A stretch of DNA of 64,000 nucleotides from Terriglobia bacterium (GTDB lineage Bacteria > Acidobacteriota > UBA6911). Below, in pieces: positions 38,635-48,336 of the stretch. Numbering within the stretch: the first letter of the stretch is position 1; every line of letters begins with the position of its first letter. The DNA lies in the NCBI GenBank assembly GCA_020072565.1, contig JAIQGI010000008.1, positions 124,001 to 188,000 on the forward strand. Direction: 5' to 3'. The translations under genes were made by a program, and so were the position numbers. The notes beneath the pieces were generated by a model, which was not told the DNA's origin, ran no database searches, and saw only the letters and a program-made list of their open reading frames with translations.

Positions 38635-39771
38635 ATGAGAGTCGTCTGGATTTCCCACAGCGAGAGCCTGAGTGCCGGGGCCGAACTCTGCTTATGGGAG
38701 GGGGCCAGAGGTCTGGCTGCAGAGGGCCACGAAGTTCGTGTCGTTGTGCCTGCGCCCGGACGGCTTGCCGAGCGCCTGCAAAGCGTGAATGTAGCCGTGA
38801 CAGTCATCCCCTACCGCTGGTGGATGCACGCGCGCTTCCGGCTGCCCTTCCGACGGCTTTGCCGGAACGTGCCGGCAGCGCGCAGGCTCGCGCGCCTGCT
38901 CCGGCAGCTCCGACCTGATGTCGTGATAACGAACACTCTTGCAGTTCCCATTGGGGCTTTCGCTGCACGGTGGGCCGGCATTCCTCACGTCTGGCACATC
39001 CACGAGTTCGGCCTCGAGGATCACGGGCTGGCGTTCGATTTCGGCAATTTCCTGAGTCTCTCCTGCATCAACAGGCTCTCAAACAGGGTAATTGTCAATT
39101 CCCGCGCTGTTTTTGCCAAATTTCGACCCCGCATCCCTGAATCCAAGCTTCGGTTGATCTATTATGCGGCCGAGATCGCGGGGCCGCTGGAGCAGGTGGA
39201 AGCAGGCAAGGATCCTTTCCGTTTGAGCCTCGTGGGGCGAATCTGCCCCGGGAAGCGGCAGGAGGATGCAGTAAGGGCAGTGTCCTGGCTGGCGCAGAGA
39301 GGGCTCAAAGTGCGCCTTTCTCTCGTCGGGAACGAGAACCTGGACTACGGCCGTTTTCTGCGCTGCCTGGCGAAAGAGCTTGGCGTCGGGGAACAGATTG
39401 AATTTGTCGCTTTCACGGAGAATCCTTCTGTCCACTTCGCCCGATCGCATGTCGCCCTGGTGTGTTCGAGAAGCGAGGCATTCGGACGGGTGACGATAGA
39501 AGCCATGAAGCTGGGGAAACCCGTGGTGGGTGCCGACGGCGCCGCCACCAGCGAATTGATCCGGGATGGCGTCACCGGATTTCTCTATAAGCCTGGTGAT
39601 GGGGAGGACCTGGGCGCGAAGATCGAAGCGCTCTATCGTAATCGGCTTCTTTTAGGTGAAATGGGGGAGAATGCAAAGGACTGGTCGAGGCGAACGTTTA
39701 ATATGGCGAACTACACATCCGCTCTGCTGGAGGTATTGGAGGAAGCGGTTGCGGCTTACCGGCAAGCATAA
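38635..39771 (+). CDS. Family 4 glycosyltransferase (GT-B fold)
   Basis: This 378-residue GT-B enzyme starts MRVVWISHSESLSAGAELCL, the usual glycine-containing loop of GT4 N-domains. The inter-domain region has LSLVGRICPGKRQEDAVRAV, LSLVGNENLDYGRFL and EQIEFVAFTENPSVHFARS. The donor-binding C-domain has the E(x7)E-like motif SRSEAFGRVTIEAMKLGKPV followed by GADGAATSELI. It should transfer an activated hexose to a lipid-linked glycan in the cytoplasm. It is the only GT4 member of the locus. The start has no strong ribosome site. Confidence 0.9.
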   Translation: MRVVWISHSESLSAGAELCLWEGARGLAAEGHEVRVVVPAPGRLAERLQSVNVAVTVIPYRWWMHARFRLPFRRLCRNVPAARRLARLLRQLRPDVVITNTLAVPIGAFAARWAGIPHVWHIHEFGLEDHGLAFDFGNFLSLSCINRLSNRVIVNSRAVFAKFRPRIPESKLRLIYYAAEIAGPLEQVEAGKDPFRLSLVGRICPGKRQEDAVRAVSWLAQRGLKVRLSLVGNENLDYGRFLRCLAKELGVGEQIEFVAFTENPSVHFARSHVALVCSRSEAFGRVTIEAMKLGKPVVGADGAATSELIRDGVTGFLYKPGDGEDLGAKIEALYRNRLLLGEMGENAKDWSRRTFNMANYTSALLEVLEEAVAAYRQA

Positions 39772-39798
39772 GTCAGGACATGGCTGAATCTTGCGTTT

Positions 39799-42087
39799 TC
39801 AAGGATTTTGTCCGGGATTTCCTATGCTTTCAATGACAATGTCTCTCCAGTTTAACCAGTCGGCAACTGTGTTTTTTCCCCGGTCGTTGTAACATTTCAG
39901 GACGAGATCCGCCTCCTGATCTTCGAAGCGCCGCAAATCGATGCGGACTTCCTTCCAAAGCAAGCTTCTTCTCCTGGGATCGGGCTGCATATGTTCACGG
40001 TAGAGGACGGTTTCTTTCCCCGCCAGGCGTAAGGCGGCTTCGGCCCACCCGCCGTCTCCCTGTTCGAACATCCACGAAACATCGAACCGCAGTCGCGAAC
40101 CACCGGGAATACCATGAAGCGGAATGATTGCTTCCGAGCCTCCGATCTGGGTAAGGATTTCCTTTTCCGGGGTCGGGAAAAAGACCGGAGCCCCGGTCGG
40201 AGTTCCGAAGTGTTCATAATTGGGGTAGTACTCTGCCCGGTCGACACTGGAGCGGATGTCTTCGAGTCCCTTAATCACTCGCCGGGAACGATCCGTATGC
40301 CTCCCCTTGTAGTAGTCCGTTACATCGGTGAAGCGTCCCGCCATGTACTGCAGGATCCAGATGTCACGCCGTGCGGGGTAATCTTCCGGCAGCCGTGCCC
40401 CTTCATCTCCAAACATCATCCGGACGTATTCCTGCTGGAGCATTCTTCCGCCGGCCGGCTCCTTCTTCAGGAGGGGAGCAACCTGGCCTTCGTAGGTCGG
40501 CAGCAGATAGAGCACCATCTTTCCGGTGCTTGTGAAGAAACCGGTTACATCGTAGAGGTGACGATCGAGATATTGGAGCACGATCATGTCGGAACGAGCG
40601 CCGATGTTCTGCGGCAGCCGGTCGCCCTTATGGGCGAACATCGCCTGTATCTGCGTGTGCGGGTAATACATCTGGAAGAGCTCCCCGCGACTGATCGGGG
40701 CAACGGAGAGCAGGTCGGAGACTCCTTCTTCAAAGGCCGGCAGAAAAAACAGGGTGGCGCGAGGAGGCAGGGAAGGATGCGCTTCCTGAAAATCGGCCAG
40801 ACAGGCTTGCAGCAGGTCGGATTGATATACGGAATCCGACTTGGCTACGTAACTCATGGTCTGAACACGGGATGAAAACAAGATCGGCGCAACCAGGAAC
40901 ACCGGGATAAAAAGACCGGCGATCCTTTGAAGCCGGGCGGGGGCAAAGGAGCGCAAATTCCCGGCCAGAACACCAAATGCCAGGGCCAGGCCGAACAGCG
41001 GCAGATACAAATACCATTTGGCGAGACGGTGCGACAAAAGCAATGCCGGCACATTCAATCCGGCAAACCAAAGGAGTCCAGCCCCTTCAATGACTGCGAG
41101 TCTTCCCCGACGCCTCAGGACATCCAGACCCCATAGCAGCAACAGGCAGCCCATCCCGCCGAGTGCCAGCGCACGGTTTCTTGCGGCGTTGGGAATGCTC
41201 AGAGCGTCCGGGAAATTCAGAGCCCAATAGAGGTATTTTGTCTTGGCGACCAGGTTTGAAAGAAGGTTGATGTGATAGGCAGATTGTGCGCCTTGCGCAT
41301 AAGTGCGCCCTGTGATCAACCAGTATCCGAACAGCGCAGCGAAGGCGATGGTGATCAATATGAAAAATGACATCAGCGGAACGGCCTTCTTGAAGGCGTT
41401 CAACGCATGCTTCAGGGTAGCGGTCTCCTCCGACGTGCGCAGGTGTGCAAGAGCCAGTGAGATCCAAATGGCCAAGGGGAAAGTGACTGCGGCCTCTTTG
41501 GTCAAGAGGGAGAGGGTGAAAACGATCAACGAAGCGGCGGCCAGCAGGCGGGACTTGCGCAAGCTCCCCTCTACTGCGAGGACAATCGAGAGCAGGAGAA
41601 GAAACGCGAGCAAGAAGTCCGAAAGGTAGGTGATGTCATAGGTGATCCAGCCGGCAACGGAATGGAGACCCCAGAATCCCGTGGCCGCAAGCACGGCGGT
41701 CGAATTCGTCAGAATTCTTCTTGCCAGAAGGTAAAACAGCAGCGTGTTTGCCAGGTGAAAGAAGATCGGGACCCAATGCCAGGGGTGCGGATTGTTACCG
41801 AGGAACGGGCTGAGGACGGCGACGACCGCCAGGTTGAGGGGCCGATACGACATCTCCTCGGAAGGGGCGAGCAGGAACGGCCGGAACTGTTCCCATGAGT
41901 GCGCGATATGGGTCATGTAAAAAAGGCTGTCGTGAGTGAAGAATTTGTGAAACGAACCCGAGAAAATCCACAGCTCGGCCGATAGGAGCAGAGCCAGGAG
42001 CATCATCTCAGCCATTGGGATTGCCCGAAACGACTGCACACCGCCGTCCGGGAACAGCAACTGTTTCTCACGCAAACGATCTCTCAC
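39799..42087 (-). CDS. GT-C-like polytopic membrane protein with large soluble C-terminus
   Basis: I do not recognise a named family for this 762-residue protein. Residues about 25-430 contain 11-12 hydrophobic helices. The early segment FTHDSLFYMTHIAHSW carries Asp in the position of the GT-C catalytic acid, and MSYRPLNLAVVAVLS, HPWHWVPIFFHLANTLLFYL and TKEAAVTFPLAIW match bacterial O-mannosyl/TMTC-like transferases. The last 330 residues are soluble and beta-rich, with two similar passages (QMYYPHTQIQAMFAHKGDRL, then PQNIGARSDMIVLQYL; and QEYVRMMFGDEGARLPEDYP, then ARRDIWILQYM) that look like an internal duplication. It is convergent with the GT4 gene and divergent from the methyltransferase gene. 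Confidence 0.7.
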   Translation of the reverse strand: MRDRLREKQLLFPDGGVQSFRAIPMAEMMLLALLLSAELWIFSGSFHKFFTHDSLFYMTHIAHSWEQFRPFLLAPSEEMSYRPLNLAVVAVLSPFLGNNPHPWHWVPIFFHLANTLLFYLLARRILTNSTAVLAATGFWGLHSVAGWITYDITYLSDFLLAFLLLLSIVLAVEGSLRKSRLLAAASLIVFTLSLLTKEAAVTFPLAIWISLALAHLRTSEETATLKHALNAFKKAVPLMSFFILITIAFAALFGYWLITGRTYAQGAQSAYHINLLSNLVAKTKYLYWALNFPDALSIPNAARNRALALGGMGCLLLLWGLDVLRRRGRLAVIEGAGLLWFAGLNVPALLLSHRLAKWYLYLPLFGLALAFGVLAGNLRSFAPARLQRIAGLFIPVFLVAPILFSSRVQTMSYVAKSDSVYQSDLLQACLADFQEAHPSLPPRATLFFLPAFEEGVSDLLSVAPISRGELFQMYYPHTQIQAMFAHKGDRLPQNIGARSDMIVLQYLDRHLYDVTGFFTSTGKMVLYLLPTYEGQVAPLLKKEPAGGRMLQQEYVRMMFGDEGARLPEDYPARRDIWILQYMAGRFTDVTDYYKGRHTDRSRRVIKGLEDIRSSVDRAEYYPNYEHFGTPTGAPVFFPTPEKEILTQIGGSEAIIPLHGIPGGSRLRFDVSWMFEQGDGGWAEAALRLAGKETVLYREHMQPDPRRRSLLWKEVRIDLRRFEDQEADLVLKCYNDRGKNTVADWLNWRDIVIESIGNPGQNP

Positions 42088-42251
42088 GCACCACCACGCC
42101 CGTTGGCCGCCGGAACCAAAACGGCCACCGCCTTAATGGGAATGTCCTAATATGGTTACCTCTACGCCAACTATATGTTAGAAAGTAATTGAGAATTGGC
42201 AATAGATTTCCGGATCCGGAGTCCTGAAAAACCAACATAGGGGGCGACAGA

Positions 42252-43220
42252 GTGCCAACCGCCATACTGTGTCCAATCTGCCGGTCGGGCTCTTCGCTTG
42301 CCCTCACAAAAGACGGCTGCCCCTATTTTCAATGCAGCCAGTGCGAATTCCTCTTTCACCGGCCGGAGCATGATCGCCCAGGCGCTTCGAACCGGAGTTT
42401 TTATGACCACGGATACTGGGAGATGGAGCGTGCCGAAGCCCTGCGGCGGGAAAGCGAAGACAGCTTCATCCGTGCGCTTGAACTCCTTTACCTCTCGACG
42501 ATCAGGGTCGAGAACATTCTGGACTTCGGATGCGGTCTGGGCCTCACGGTCCAACTGCTGCGGGAGAAGCTGGGTTTAAACGCTGTGGGCGTCGATCTGT
42601 CTGCCGATTTTGTGGAAACCGATTACCTGCACCGCTGTGATCTAGAGACGTTGTCGGGCAAGTACCCGCCGGGACATTTCGACGCGATATACACGATTGA
42701 AGTTTTTGAGCATCTCGAGCATCCCGGGCGGATCCTTTCGTTGCTCGGCGCGCTGTTGAAACCCCAAGGAAAGATACTCATCAACACCAGCACGCGCGAA
42801 TATCTCGACAAGTATGATCCCGAGCGGGATTACATTGATCCGCTGCGGCGTGGTCACATCAGCATTTACTCTCTCAAGAGTCTTGCGCATCTGGCAACCT
42901 CGATCGGTCGCAACGCGGAATTCCTCGGCGATCGCAAATACGAGGTAATCCTGTCGCCCGCGGATGGACAGCCGGCCTATCCGCATCCGGAGAACATCGC
43001 GCACATCCGCAGGCTTGGAGATTGGTGTCCGGTTTTCCTTCGGGAATATATGCGCCTGGTCTTCCTGGAACGGGAGTTTGAAACCCGGAGTGCTTGGGCG
43101 GCGAAGCTGCAGAAGGTGGTGGAAACCCTCAGCCCCGGAGCGCAGCACTCCCCGCCAAAAATGCCGTTCTGGAAAAAGCTTTGGCGAGGGACAACAAGGC
43201 GCCGAACGACGATTATTTGA
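42252..43220 (+). CDS. Class I SAM-dependent methyltransferase with N-terminal zinc ribbon
   Basis: This 322-residue protein begins (GTG 42252, GGGGGCG upstream) with a zinc-ribbon-like module, CPICRSGS ... FQCSQCEFLFHRP. It continues with a Rossmann methyltransferase: ILDFGCGLGLTVQLLRE (motif I), NAVGVDLSADFVE, then IYTIEVFEHLEHP and LLKPQGKILINTST. This architecture (Methyltransf_23-like) is frequent in polysaccharide loci, where it methylates sugars or lipid-linked intermediates. Its last 8 bases overlap the end of the convergent membrane-protein gene. Confidence 0.88.
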   Translation: MPTAILCPICRSGSSLALTKDGCPYFQCSQCEFLFHRPEHDRPGASNRSFYDHGYWEMERAEALRRESEDSFIRALELLYLSTIRVENILDFGCGLGLTVQLLREKLGLNAVGVDLSADFVETDYLHRCDLETLSGKYPPGHFDAIYTIEVFEHLEHPGRILSLLGALLKPQGKILINTSTREYLDKYDPERDYIDPLRRGHISIYSLKSLAHLATSIGRNAEFLGDRKYEVILSPADGQPAYPHPENIAHIRRLGDWCPVFLREYMRLVFLEREFETRSAWAAKLQKVVETLSPGAQHSPPKMPFWKKLWRGTTRRRTTII

Positions 43221-45294
43221 TCACCACGCGCACGTTGACTTCGATCCAGCTGTCCGGGTTCGGGGCAACGGAATCGCGGATTCCTATGATGTGATACCAT
43301 CCCTTTTTGGTGGCTGTGTCAACCGGGATTTGAGAAGTCCTCCTGGCATCGAGGGGCCAGTTTCTCAAAGGGGGCATCGACTCGCCATCGATAGTGTAAA
43401 GCATGTCTATTGCTCTGGCTTTCAGGCCGACTACGCGAAACTGGATGGTATCTTTGCCTGCGGTTGCCCGCGACGGGGTGACCTCTAATCCCACATGAGC
43501 GAGTTTCCGAAACACCGGCCCGGTCCCGGCTCCGGGCATCGGTTTCACAGCGTCGGGCTTGTATACGGACCTTACCCCGCAGAGATAGCCGCGATTTTCT
43601 GCTCGCGAGCGCACTTCCCGGCATGACTCTGTGTCAAGTGTCACCCCGTAATAGAAGACCGCGTTACGCACAACATCCATTTCCCCGGCGTTGGCGACAT
43701 AAACCAGGGTGCGCGCGGAATCGTATTGTGCCAGCATCTTGCGGATTTTCTCGCCAAGATTCGGGTTCCGGCCCACGAAAAGGAAGTTGGACGAAACCCT
43801 CACGAAGCGTGTGCCCGATGGGAAATGCGGCACGATATAGGATGTCGCTTCTTCTCCGGCCATCAACACAATGCACTTGTCCAGGGCATGGAACGGCGGA
43901 ATTTCGACCTTCAGAAAGTTGTCGTCGAACTTCTGCCGCCCATAATCTGGGGGAATCATGCTCTTACAGAGGATCAGGTTCAGAAACAGGGAAAACACAA
44001 AAACCAGCGACTTTCTCCGGAGGAAGTGGGCCAGGACAAGTGCCAGGAAGGTCGGTGCGAGCAACTCCAGGACAATCAGGTAGCGATAGATGGAGAAGAG
44101 ATGCTCCCAGATCACATACGAAATGGCAAAGACGAGGGCAAGAAACAGCAGGCACACGTAACGCTGCCGGGGGAGGTCCCGATTGATGGTGTTGCCGCCT
44201 CGTCTGAATAAACCAAACAGGCCGGCTCCCGCCAGCAGGACAAGCGCAACATAGCAGAAGGCAAGCCTGACATCGCGGAAGTCCATTTCGCTGACCAGGT
44301 GGTTCTTCCTGGCAAAATAAAAAGGATAGAGGAGTGTCTGCTGCCAGGTCTGCGGCAGGAAACGAGTGTCCGATACATTTTCCAGATCATAATAGGGAGA
44401 CCGGAAGATGGCGTTTGCGTAAGGGAAAACGGGATTCCCGTATTCGCGATAGAGGCTGATCCCCCAAATTCCATACGCGGCTATGAATCCGATGGCCAGG
44501 CCGCAGCCGAAGGCCGCCAGCATTCGTACGCGGTGTCGCGAGGTGAGCAGGCACGCGGTCAAGGAGCTGAGGATGGCAGCGACATAAGTGGCAACCGTAA
44601 GCTTGAGCCCGAACGCAAATCCGATGCTTACGCCTGCGATTGCAAGCTGAACGATCGAAACCGGAGCCAAAGCCCTGCGCAGCATGAGATGGCGGATGAT
44701 CAAGAGCAGTCCGGCCAGGATCAACAGGCTGCCCAGGTTGTCGCCGAACGTGGTGCCGAGCTCGGCGATGCCGACAGCGCCATAGAACCCGGCCGCGGCA
44801 CAGCTCAGACTGAGCAGCAATCGAAGCGGGTTCTTCCAGCTCCGGAACAGCACCTGCGCGATCTGGAACACGAGATAACAGTTGAGCCCCTGGATGGCGC
44901 CCAGGAGCGCAACCGCAACCTTGCCGGGCAGATGTTCGAGCATGAGGTAGCTGAGGACGTGCTGAAGAGGGTTGAAGAAACTCTGCACCTGGGCCGGGGC
45001 AAAATCGTAATTGAGGGGCTTATGGAGAAAGGCATAGCCGCCGTAAAAGTGGTAATTCAGAACATCCCAGCTCGCGTCCTGCCCGAGCGCGACGGCGATA
45101 CCTGCCGACGCGGCCATCGAGAGCAACAAAACGGGCCAGTATGAGCCGGTCGCTTGCTTTTCTTCTGGCGCATCGGCTTCCGCGAGCAGCAATAGCCTGC
45201 GCGCACCACAAAAAAATCGATTCGTTTTCATCTCGCGGTCACACTTGCCCAGCCTATTGATCCGACTCTGCGGAGCGAGGGGAATATAGCCCAT
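43213..45294 (-). CDS. Polytopic membrane protein, probable GT-C glycosyltransferase
   Basis: The 693-residue product has about 11 hydrophobic helices between residues 45 and 430, and then a soluble C-terminal part of about 250 residues. LGQDASWDVLNYHFYGGYA near the first periplasmic loop has the acidic residue and aromatic context of GT-C enzymes, and FFNPLQHVLSYLMLEHLPG follows. The C-terminal part contains LDKCIVLMAGEEATSYIVPH and, finally, a beta-sandwich-like region. The function is probably to use a polyprenyl-linked sugar donor, but this is by fold only. A start at ATG 45231 (MKTNRFFCGARR) is a good alternative; neither has a strong ribosome site. Confidence 0.65.
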   Translation of the reverse strand: MGYIPLAPQSRINRLGKCDREMKTNRFFCGARRLLLLAEADAPEEKQATGSYWPVLLLSMAASAGIAVALGQDASWDVLNYHFYGGYAFLHKPLNYDFAPAQVQSFFNPLQHVLSYLMLEHLPGKVAVALLGAIQGLNCYLVFQIAQVLFRSWKNPLRLLLSLSCAAAGFYGAVGIAELGTTFGDNLGSLLILAGLLLIIRHLMLRRALAPVSIVQLAIAGVSIGFAFGLKLTVATYVAAILSSLTACLLTSRHRVRMLAAFGCGLAIGFIAAYGIWGISLYREYGNPVFPYANAIFRSPYYDLENVSDTRFLPQTWQQTLLYPFYFARKNHLVSEMDFRDVRLAFCYVALVLLAGAGLFGLFRRGGNTINRDLPRQRYVCLLFLALVFAISYVIWEHLFSIYRYLIVLELLAPTFLALVLAHFLRRKSLVFVFSLFLNLILCKSMIPPDYGRQKFDDNFLKVEIPPFHALDKCIVLMAGEEATSYIVPHFPSGTRFVRVSSNFLFVGRNPNLGEKIRKMLAQYDSARTLVYVANAGEMDVVRNAVFYYGVTLDTESCREVRSRAENRGYLCGVRSVYKPDAVKPMPGAGTGPVFRKLAHVGLEVTPSRATAGKDTIQFRVVGLKARAIDMLYTIDGESMPPLRNWPLDARRTSQIPVDTATKKGWYHIIGIRDSVAPNPDSWIEVNVRVVIK

Positions 45295-45439
45295 CAGCCA
45301 CTAACCTGACAAACGAAACATGACCGTCCGCCGGAGGCCAGGCTCCGCGACAGAATGTCCGGCACGGGGACGGACCCGATGCCGGCGACCCATTCTGGGC
45401 TTGGCATCAAGCGGGATAATAAGTAGTATTGCGGCTGCC

Positions 45440-46366
45440 GTGAAAGACAAGCCTGAACTCGCGATCCTGATTCCCTGCTACAACGAGGAAATTACTGTCG
45501 GCAAGGTCATCGAGGACTTCCGCGCTCAGCTGCCTGGCGCGGCCATCTATGTATTCGACAACTGCTGCACCGATCGCAGTGCTGAGGTCGCGCGCGAGCA
45601 CGGGGCCCGTGTAATCTCGGAAGCGCGGCAGGGCAAAGGTTACGTGGTGGACTCAATGCTCGACACCGTAGACGCGGATCTCTATGTTCTGGTAGACGGG
45701 GACGATACCTATCCTGCCGAGAGCGTCCACGATCTCCTCAACCCGGTTCGATCCGGAAAAGCCGACATGGTAGTCGGCGCCCGGCTCACGCAGTTCGCCG
45801 GTGGGAGCTTCCGGCCTCTGCACATGTTCGGCAACCGCCTGGTATGCAACCTGATCAACAGGATCTTTCATGCCGACTTGACCGATATCATGAGCGGGTA
45901 CCGTGCTTTCAATCGCAAGGTCGTCCAGCGCATTCCCGTGGATTCGTCCGGCTTCGAAGTCGAGACCGAACTGACGGTCCAAATGCTCTATTACCGGCTG
46001 AAGTTGATGGAAGTCACGATCCTGTACCGAGGCCGACCCGAGGGGAGTGTTTCCAAACTGCGCACTCTGCCGGACGGTTTGCGTGTGCTTTGGAAGCTCT
46101 TCAGTCTTTTTCGTAACTTCAAACCCTTGACCTTTTTCGGCGGTCTCGGGCTTCTCGTTTTAGCCCTGGGAATTCTGGCCGGCATTCCGCCGATCTATGG
46201 TTTTGTGCAGAGCGGCTACACCGAGGTCAGGCGATTTCCCCTGGCGATCCTGGCGGTGGGGCTGGTCTTGCTGGCCTCGATCCTGGCATTTCTCGGGATC
46301 ATTCTCCACGCCGTCAATTGGCGCTTCAAGGAACTCCACAATGTCATAGTCCGGCAGCGTCGCTAG
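45440..46366 (+). CDS. Family 2 glycosyltransferase with two C-terminal membrane helices
   Basis: This enzyme of about 308 residues starts at GTG 45440 in my reading, giving KDKPELAILIPCYNEEITVG at the N-terminus; the frame is open back to ATG 45320, but the extra 40 residues are Arg-rich and unlike the family. GT2 motifs are IYVFDNCCTDRSAEVA, QGKGYVVDSML, and the metal site LVDGDDTYPAESV. SGYRAFNRKVVQRIPVDSSG and FEVETELTVQ are typical of polyprenyl-phosphate sugar transferases. Two C-terminal helices (FFGGLGLLVLALGILAGI; LAILAVGLVLLASILAFLG) anchor it, as in GtrB/ArnC-like proteins. It probably makes the lipid-linked donor used by the GT-C proteins of the locus. Confidence 0.85.
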   Translation: MKDKPELAILIPCYNEEITVGKVIEDFRAQLPGAAIYVFDNCCTDRSAEVAREHGARVISEARQGKGYVVDSMLDTVDADLYVLVDGDDTYPAESVHDLLNPVRSGKADMVVGARLTQFAGGSFRPLHMFGNRLVCNLINRIFHADLTDIMSGYRAFNRKVVQRIPVDSSGFEVETELTVQMLYYRLKLMEVTILYRGRPEGSVSKLRTLPDGLRVLWKLFSLFRNFKPLTFFGGLGLLVLALGILAGIPPIYGFVQSGYTEVRRFPLAILAVGLVLLASILAFLGIILHAVNWRFKELHNVIVRQRR

Positions 46367-46711
46367 GCCCCGGGCCTTCGCAAACTCAACGGCTGCTGCG
46401 ACCGGGGGCAAACAGATTCGTGTGCACCGGGTTCAGAGTTTGGCTGCTCCGTCCCGCTGCCGGGGAGAGCGGCCGTGGGAAAAACGCAGGCCGCGTGCGT
46501 CTCGGGGATTGATTTCCCGCCAGGATAGTCTAAGATTATATTTCGCGCTTGCATTTGGCTGGGAAACCACTAAATTATCGTGCGAATCTTCAGGACCAAT
46601 CGCGGTTAAGGCTCGTCTGTCCGAATCGCCGGGCGGAAATCAAGAGTGCCACCGAGAGAGTGCCCATATAGAAGCAAGGAAACGTAATCAATTTGCGGAG
46701 GACCCAAGAAC
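46367..46711. other. 345-base region upstream of the ferredoxin gene
   Basis: No gene is evident. TTGCAT (46549-46554) and TAAATT (46571-46576) are 16 bases apart and are the best promoter candidate for the ferredoxin gene, giving a leader of about 130 bases. Confidence 0.3.
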
Positions 46712-47014
46712 ATGTCGTACAACATTAACGAGGAGTGCATCAACTGCGGCGCTTGCGAACCCGAGTGCCCCAACAAAGCGATCTACGCCGGCGGTGAGGA
46801 GTACGAATTGAACGGCCAGATGCATCCGGCCCTTTCCGAAGAGTACTACTATATCGTTGCTGACAAGTGCACCGAGTGCGTGGGCTTTCACGACGAAAAG
46901 CAGTGCGTGTCCGTGTGCCCCGTGGATGCCTGTGTCGCGGACCCGAATCACACCGAGTCCAAGGATCAGCTTCTGTCGAAAGCGAAAGTTCTGCATCCGG
47001 ACAAAACCTTTTAG
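46712..47014 (+). CDS. YfhL-type 4Fe-4S dicluster ferredoxin
   Basis: This 100-residue electron carrier starts SYNINEECINCGACEPECPN, which holds one complete CxxCxxCxxxCP cluster motif. A second set follows as DKCTECVGFHDEKQCVSVCP with the family's characteristic insertion between the second and third Cys. Length and spacing match the YfhL family of ferredoxins. GGAGG stands ahead of the ATG. A textbook terminator immediately follows, so it is monocistronic. The redox partner is unknown. Confidence 0.93.
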   Translation: MSYNINEECINCGACEPECPNKAIYAGGEEYELNGQMHPALSEEYYYIVADKCTECVGFHDEKQCVSVCPVDACVADPNHTESKDQLLSKAKVLHPDKTF

Positions 47015-47038
47015 GTTTTCCAGCAGCTCCAGCGCTTG

Positions 47039-47086
47039 GAACAGGGACTACCCGCCCTCCGAGGGCGATAGTCCCTGTTCTTTTTT
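47039..47086 (+). terminator. Intrinsic terminator of the ferredoxin gene
   Basis: GAACAGGGACTA (47039-47050) pairs with TAGTCCCTGTTC (47069-47080), with an inner CGCCCT/AGGGCG helix, followed by six T residues (47081-47086). The stem is perfect over 12 pairs. Confidence 0.92.
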
Positions 47087-47226
47087 GGATAGACCTTTGC
47101 GATTTTGGATTGAAAGGCCCGATTCGGCATTCAGGTAAGAGTTCAGAATCAAAATTCGGACGGCCTTGTTGCCTCTCTGAGCGTGTGCGAGAATTCCATC
47201 TGGATATTGGGTGGTGAGGAAATGCG

Positions 47227-48288
47227 ATGGCTGCAAGAATACCGGTGGGCGTCCTTGGGGCCACGGGAACAGTCGGCCAGAAGTTCATCAGGTTGCTGGA
47301 GAATCATCCCTGGTTCGAGGTTGCCGAGTTAGCGGCCTCCGAGCGCTCGGCCGGACGGCCCTATGAAGAAGTGGTGGCCTGGAAGCAATCGACGCCGATT
47401 CCGGATGCCGTGCGGCATCTCGAACTGCGCCCCTGCCTTGCGGATCTCGAGTGTCGCCTCGTTTTTTCCGGGCTGGACGCCGGGATTGCCGGTCCGATCG
47501 AGGACAGCTTTGCTCAGGCCGGCTATGTCGTGCTGAGCAACTCCAGAAACCACCGGCTCGACCCGGACGTGCCGCTGATCATTCCCGAAGTGAACGCCGG
47601 GCATCTCGGGCTGATCCCGGAACAACGTCAAAACCGCAAGTCGCACGGCTACATCGTCACCAACTCGAACTGCTCAACCATGTTTCTCGCGCTGGCTCTC
47701 GGCCCTCTCCACCGGGCGTTCACCGTCGAGCAGGTGATGGTGGTGACAATGCAGGCGATCTCCGGCGCCGGCTACCCCGGCGTTCCCGCCCTGGACATCC
47801 TCGGCAACGTAATCCCCTATATCGGCGGTGAAGAAGAGAAAATGGAGATCGAAACGCGCAAGATCCTGGGGCGATTCAACGGCAAGACCGTCGATCTTGC
47901 TGATTTCCTTGTGAGCGCCCAGTGCAACCGGGTCCCTGTCGAGGATGGGCACACCGAGTCTGTTTCGGTGAAGCTGGCGGCCAGGACTTCGGCAGAGGAG
48001 ATCGCGGAACTGCTGCGCGGCTTCTCCAGCCTGCCGCAACAGCTGGGCCTTCCCAGCGCGCCTGAACGGCCCATTCTGGTGATGGACGCACCGGACCGCC
48101 CGCAACCTCGGATTGATGCCGGCCTGGCGTGCGGCATGGCCGCCGTGGTGGGCCGAATCCGTCCTTGCCCGGTTCTGGGTTTCAAGTTTACCTTGTTGGG
48201 ACATAACACCGTCCGAGGGGCAGCAGGCGCATCTGTCCTGAATGCCGAATTGCTCAAGGCCCAGGGATATCTGGAGGATTCTGTGTAA
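47227..48288 (+). CDS. asd: Aspartate-semialdehyde dehydrogenase
   Basis: The enzyme (353 residues) reduces aspartyl phosphate to aspartate semialdehyde with NADPH, the branch point for lysine/DAP, threonine and methionine. The Rossmann motif is VGVLGATGTVGQKFIRLLEN, the catalytic cysteine lies in VTNSNCSTMFLALAL, and substrate residues lie in CNRVPVEDGHTESVSV. The C-terminal LGHNTVRGAAGASVLNAELL is typical of the archaeal/fungal-type branch of Asd rather than the E. coli type. A GAGG site precedes ATG 47227. It leads a same-strand run asd-dapB-dapA-dapD-DUF1015 with gaps of 48, 70, -4 and 17 bases, almost certainly one operon. Confidence 0.96.
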   Translation: MAARIPVGVLGATGTVGQKFIRLLENHPWFEVAELAASERSAGRPYEEVVAWKQSTPIPDAVRHLELRPCLADLECRLVFSGLDAGIAGPIEDSFAQAGYVVLSNSRNHRLDPDVPLIIPEVNAGHLGLIPEQRQNRKSHGYIVTNSNCSTMFLALALGPLHRAFTVEQVMVVTMQAISGAGYPGVPALDILGNVIPYIGGEEEKMEIETRKILGRFNGKTVDLADFLVSAQCNRVPVEDGHTESVSVKLAARTSAEEIAELLRGFSSLPQQLGLPSAPERPILVMDAPDRPQPRIDAGLACGMAAVVGRIRPCPVLGFKFTLLGHNTVRGAAGASVLNAELLKAQGYLEDSV

Positions 48289-48336
48289 ACAAAAGAGGAC
48301 GTGCTGCATTGTCCGCTTTTTAAACTGGAGGCCGGT

